Of a stretch of DNA of 64,000 nt, positions 60,565-64,000 are shown one piece after another (positions within the stretch are counted from its first letter, which is position 1; the number at the start of each line of letters is the position of its first letter). A model generated the notes under the pieces. That model saw nothing but the letters and a program-made list of their open reading frames with translations. It was not told where the DNA came from and ran no database searches. Made by a program: the position numbers and the translations under genes. The DNA is taken from the NCBI GenBank assembly GCA_004123355.1, contig SCHM01000005.1, forward strand, positions 744,001 to 808,000. Reading direction: 5' to 3'. This stretch comes from Amphirosellinia nigrospora (taxonomy: Eukaryota; Ascomycota; Sordariomycetes; Xylariales; Xylariaceae).

Positions 60565-63500
60565 GTTACCCTCTCTTGCACGATAGGTATGTTGGTATCA
60601 AAGAGGATGATCGCAGGCCGACCCAGTTTATAAACGAGTGACTAGTCGCTGTCGAGGGCTAGGAGCGAAGTGCCAGGATGTAAGGATCTAGAAGCCAAGA
60701 GCCAAGACATGGAAGCCAGTTTGATCGGGATCGCGACGGCATGGCGGCGTATTTAAGAACAAAGAGGAACGGATACTCGGCTCGGTTTCTGGGCGCGATT
60801 ATCTGGAGCCTACAGGACAATCCTACGCTATGAAATTACGAGGACGGAAAGGATTTGTTCGCCCAAGTGTAGGCGTAATTTCAAATCAGCACTAAACTAT
60901 TGCTGTACGGGAATGGTAGCGCGCCACGAACCCGATAATCCGATTCTAGACCTCAAAAAGAACAGTGGATACAATCTTTGTCCACAACAGTTCTGTAATT
61001 GTTGCATTTACTCATAATATGCGCCGTACGAGTGCAGTACACTAAAGTTGGCGGTGGCACTAAAGGACAGTCAGGCTGGTAGGCATCTGAAAGCTGAGGA
61101 AGAAAATTCAAGGGGTAAACGGCACAAATTCGAACAAAATCAGCTGACTACAACAAACCCAGGTCATAAAGGGAGGGCACTTGTGGACCCCAAGTCACCC
61201 ATGCGCTTCCAGGTTCGGTATACCCAGTAGGTGTACGTATCCCCAGATGGTAGCTACCGACTATGGTTAGTACTTGTAGATCCTGGTCTGGTCTAGCTAA
61301 AGCCCTTCGAAGCGATACAGAAAACACCAAAAATGTGACCAACCCGCTCGTGCTAAATTCTCCAAGCTCCAGCTTCCGGGAAAAGAAAAGTTAGACACCT
61401 CACAGCCATTGTTTAATTATTTGACGCAGGTGCTACCCCTATCGTATAGCGGCCAGCAGGGCGGCCGACCTTTCCGGCGCCATGGTATTCGTATAGGAGT
61501 TGGTTGCAGATAGCGGTACCAGAGTACGTAATATGCAAAATGTTGCGGCTGGGGTTAGTTGGTTGGTCTACCTGCACGTACTCTACTCTATTGACATTGT
61601 GACCACACCTACGGTACCGTACTTAGCTAACCATAAACAGTCAATTAAAGTTAAAGCTGTTTTCTAAAATAAAATAGGGAAGGTGTATCCAACAATAGCC
61701 TACTTTAATAACATACAGGAGGAGCTATAAAGCGCCGTAACAAGTCAGCTTACACGACGATACGATACGATGTGGCATGATCGATGCACGATGGTAATAT
61801 TGAAGCATTGCGCGGCCGCGGTTATTAGACCCACACGAGAGGTCCCTTTTTCTTCGGTAGGGATTATCCCATGCGGCGCCCCCTGAAAGGGAATAATATG
61901 AGACGACTCACTGCCTCATTCGATGTGAGCTGTGACCCTAGGTGATATCGGGACATCCTAGTGCCTAGTATGGAATATTGTAACGTCATATATGTAGACC
62001 TGTCATATATGTAGCATATAGCTCCCTATTTAGCTTCCACACAAGATAGTTGGTAGTTTATTTACCCCGCCGTCGGGCCAGAGCAAGAGAACACCAAGCT
62101 TCCAGCCTAACGCACGATGAGTGACCAGCGGACCAGGGCACTAGTATGTAGTGTACCCGTGCCAAGGTAAGGCGCACACTAGTGGCGTGTATACGATAAC
62201 CTGCAGGTATGACAGCAGTGTAGATATCTAGACATTCTTGATGTCATGGAACTAGGTGACGTAGCAGCGGACAGCAGGAAGCGGTGCTTCTTCTTCTACA
62301 CTACTTGACCCTGCGATAGATAGAAACCCCGCGTATCCAGTCTATCAATTAACCTTCTCTTTAAGGGCCTAGTCATCAGCCGTACTTACACTATTAGTTT
62401 AATACAAAGGTAAAAAAGACCGCAACCTTGAACATGAAGCTTGGTCAACAGCTAGCGCTGCAGTGAGAACCAGCCCTCTGGGATGGCAAAATCACAGGGG
62501 GTATGGATCAAGAAAACGGGCAACTATGATCCCATTCGCTTCGTCATTTCGATAGTTGCGCCCTTGGACACGGTGAATTACAGCTCGAGCGACATCCATA
62601 GGACTTACTCATGGCCGTCAGCTTGGTGAGATTTCTGCGCTTTCTCAGTCACGTTCATATAGACATAAGCGTCATTAGATTATCTTTAACCCACCAGCTG
62701 CGGGCTACAACAACATCGAAGCCTTGTCTTGTCGGGCTCTTCCGTAAACACAATTGAATCCATGAGTTCAACTTGTGAGAGTCAAATTCTGGCTTGTTCC
62801 GTTGCCTTGGATCCCACTGCCTGTAGCCTCGCAGCCCCTCACAACAGCTAAGCCAAATCAGTCTTGCCGGGGGTGGGATAAGCGAGATATGCGGCAGGCT
62901 AGAGCTCCAGAAATCCCAGCCTACCTACTTCTTATGTACATCATCATCACTGGCGATAGTCAGCGAGAACTGCCGATGCTGATGCGGTTTTACTCGACAC
63001 GGTAGTTACGCCGACGAACAAACGAGACTACACCGCTTCAATATGATTACGGCCGTGTGACCTTGGTCCCGGGGGCGGATTGCACAATAGTACCTGTGCT
63101 AGGGGCGCCTCAATGTGTAATCGCCGTCGTAGCTGAACCTATAGTCGACGTTAGTAGGGCTATTAGAGCAAGCCACCAGTTGGACGAAGCGTGCAGCTTC
63201 TCATGGCCACGCACGTCATCGCATTTTTATGCGAACGGCTATTCACTAAGAAAGAAACGTGGGTATCAATTACCTTGAGCCACGTGGTTCATATTTTCTA
63301 CCCGATTGCAACATTCTCGTGTTCTCCGGTGGCCCAGAGCAACCCCCGGCGACAAATCCGGTCTCGCGTTCTCGCATTACTGTGACGAGATCAAATCCGC
63401 CCCCCGCAAGGCCAAAATGTCCCGAACAATTATATGCGCCGATACGAGCTGTAAGCTTATTACTCTGCGACCGAATTGGGTCTATACCCGGTGTTGGTAA

Positions 63501-64000
63501 GTGGTAAATTCCGCCTCGAAAAGGCAACAAACGGGACGGCATAGGCTATTCAGCCCTTGAATTCTTATTGAGCACTGGGAACTAAGCCCTTATCCGGCTC
63601 GCAACATTTGCAACTCAATACAACATTAGTTTCTCGCGCTTCCAGTTAAATGTTTAGTGTACTCAGAAGCTCATTATCTGCGCATGCGGGTTGCCGAGCA
63701 TTTACTGTGCCAATGAAAACCATCCCCAAAAGGGGCACCGAAATTTGACTGCATTCCCCCACGAATTCTTACGTAGTTAGAATCACGCATTGCCACGATG
63801 CGACTTTTTGTGATTGTGATCACCCTCACTATAAATTTAATATTTTTAAAAAAAAAACCGTGATCGCAGTTTGGCGGAGACGAAGATTCGTAACTATAAT
63901 GTAGTTCCTATTTATCTTTCCAAGCTACTGAATTACGTCTGGCTTTTTTGTCTTTTTCAAAAGCTCGCTAGTCACACTAATCCTTATACAACTACTTCAA
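60565..64000. other. 3.4-kb stretch without recognised gene
   Basis: Holds the tyrosinase promoter at its left end. Scattered short open frames on both strands show no motif, and no repeat pair is evident. A gene with its body to the right of the window cannot be excluded. Confidence 0.45.

Noticed and set aside
63057-63542. Overlapping short frames on both strands near the right end
   Set aside because: No motif or splice structure; judged to be chance open frames.

Overview
This window is nuclear DNA from a filamentous ascomycete, most likely a Sordariomycete or a close relative within Pezizomycotina. The evidence is many short introns (about 50-75 bp) with GTAAGT-type donors and CTAAC-type branch sites, fungal-only gene families (WSC stress sensor, Zn2Cys6 regulator, HeLo-like/NACHT/ankyrin NLR, nuclear rim protein Nur1, CSC1/RSN1 channel), a TA-flanked foldback MITE, and one pair of repeats that differ only by C/T and G/A changes, as repeat-induced point mutation (RIP) would leave. 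The species cannot be named from the sequence.

Layout. 0-10 kb: a tRNA gene (minus), an NLR-type STAND gene with ankyrin repeats and a terminal ZZ finger, a small two-helix membrane protein, and a disordered nuclear-type protein with a C2H2-like zinc module. 10-17 kb: a Gpr1/Fun34/YaaH acetate-family transporter, a repeat-bearing gene-poor stretch, then a WSC-domain stress sensor (minus). 18-24.5 kb: a gene desert. 24.5-32.5 kb: a kelch-type single-pass membrane protein and a very long coiled-coil protein, both minus. 35-45.5 kb: a housekeeping block holding a CSC1/OSCA-like channel, an NPC2-type ML-domain lipid transfer protein, V-ATPase subunit F (minus), Nur1 and a secreted beta-propeller protein. 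46-61 kb: a conserved hypothetical, a P-loop/HAD/phosphoribosyltransferase fusion, a Zn2Cys6 regulator (minus), a decayed hypothetical gene, a glutamine-type amidase (minus) and a secreted tyrosinase (minus). Two copies of one MITE family lie at 51.7 and 57.4 kb. The last 3.4 kb holds no recognisable gene.

The genes do not form one obvious pathway. Several act at the cell boundary: WSC sensor, kelch membrane protein, osmosensitive channel, acetate-family transporter, secreted tyrosinase and propeller. The fusion kinase, Zn2Cys6 regulator, amidase and tyrosinase together look like an accessory, possibly metabolic, neighbourhood, but no synthase or other backbone biosynthetic enzyme is visible.

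The most important caution concerns frame breaks. At least eleven otherwise well conserved genes are broken by one-base frame shifts. Nearly all correspond to the loss of one base, often in a short homopolymer, while splice sites, motifs and total length stay coherent. Other genes of 1-2.6 kb in the same window are perfectly open. The simplest reading is uncorrected deletions in a long-read assembly, so the broken genes should not be called pseudogenes without resequencing.
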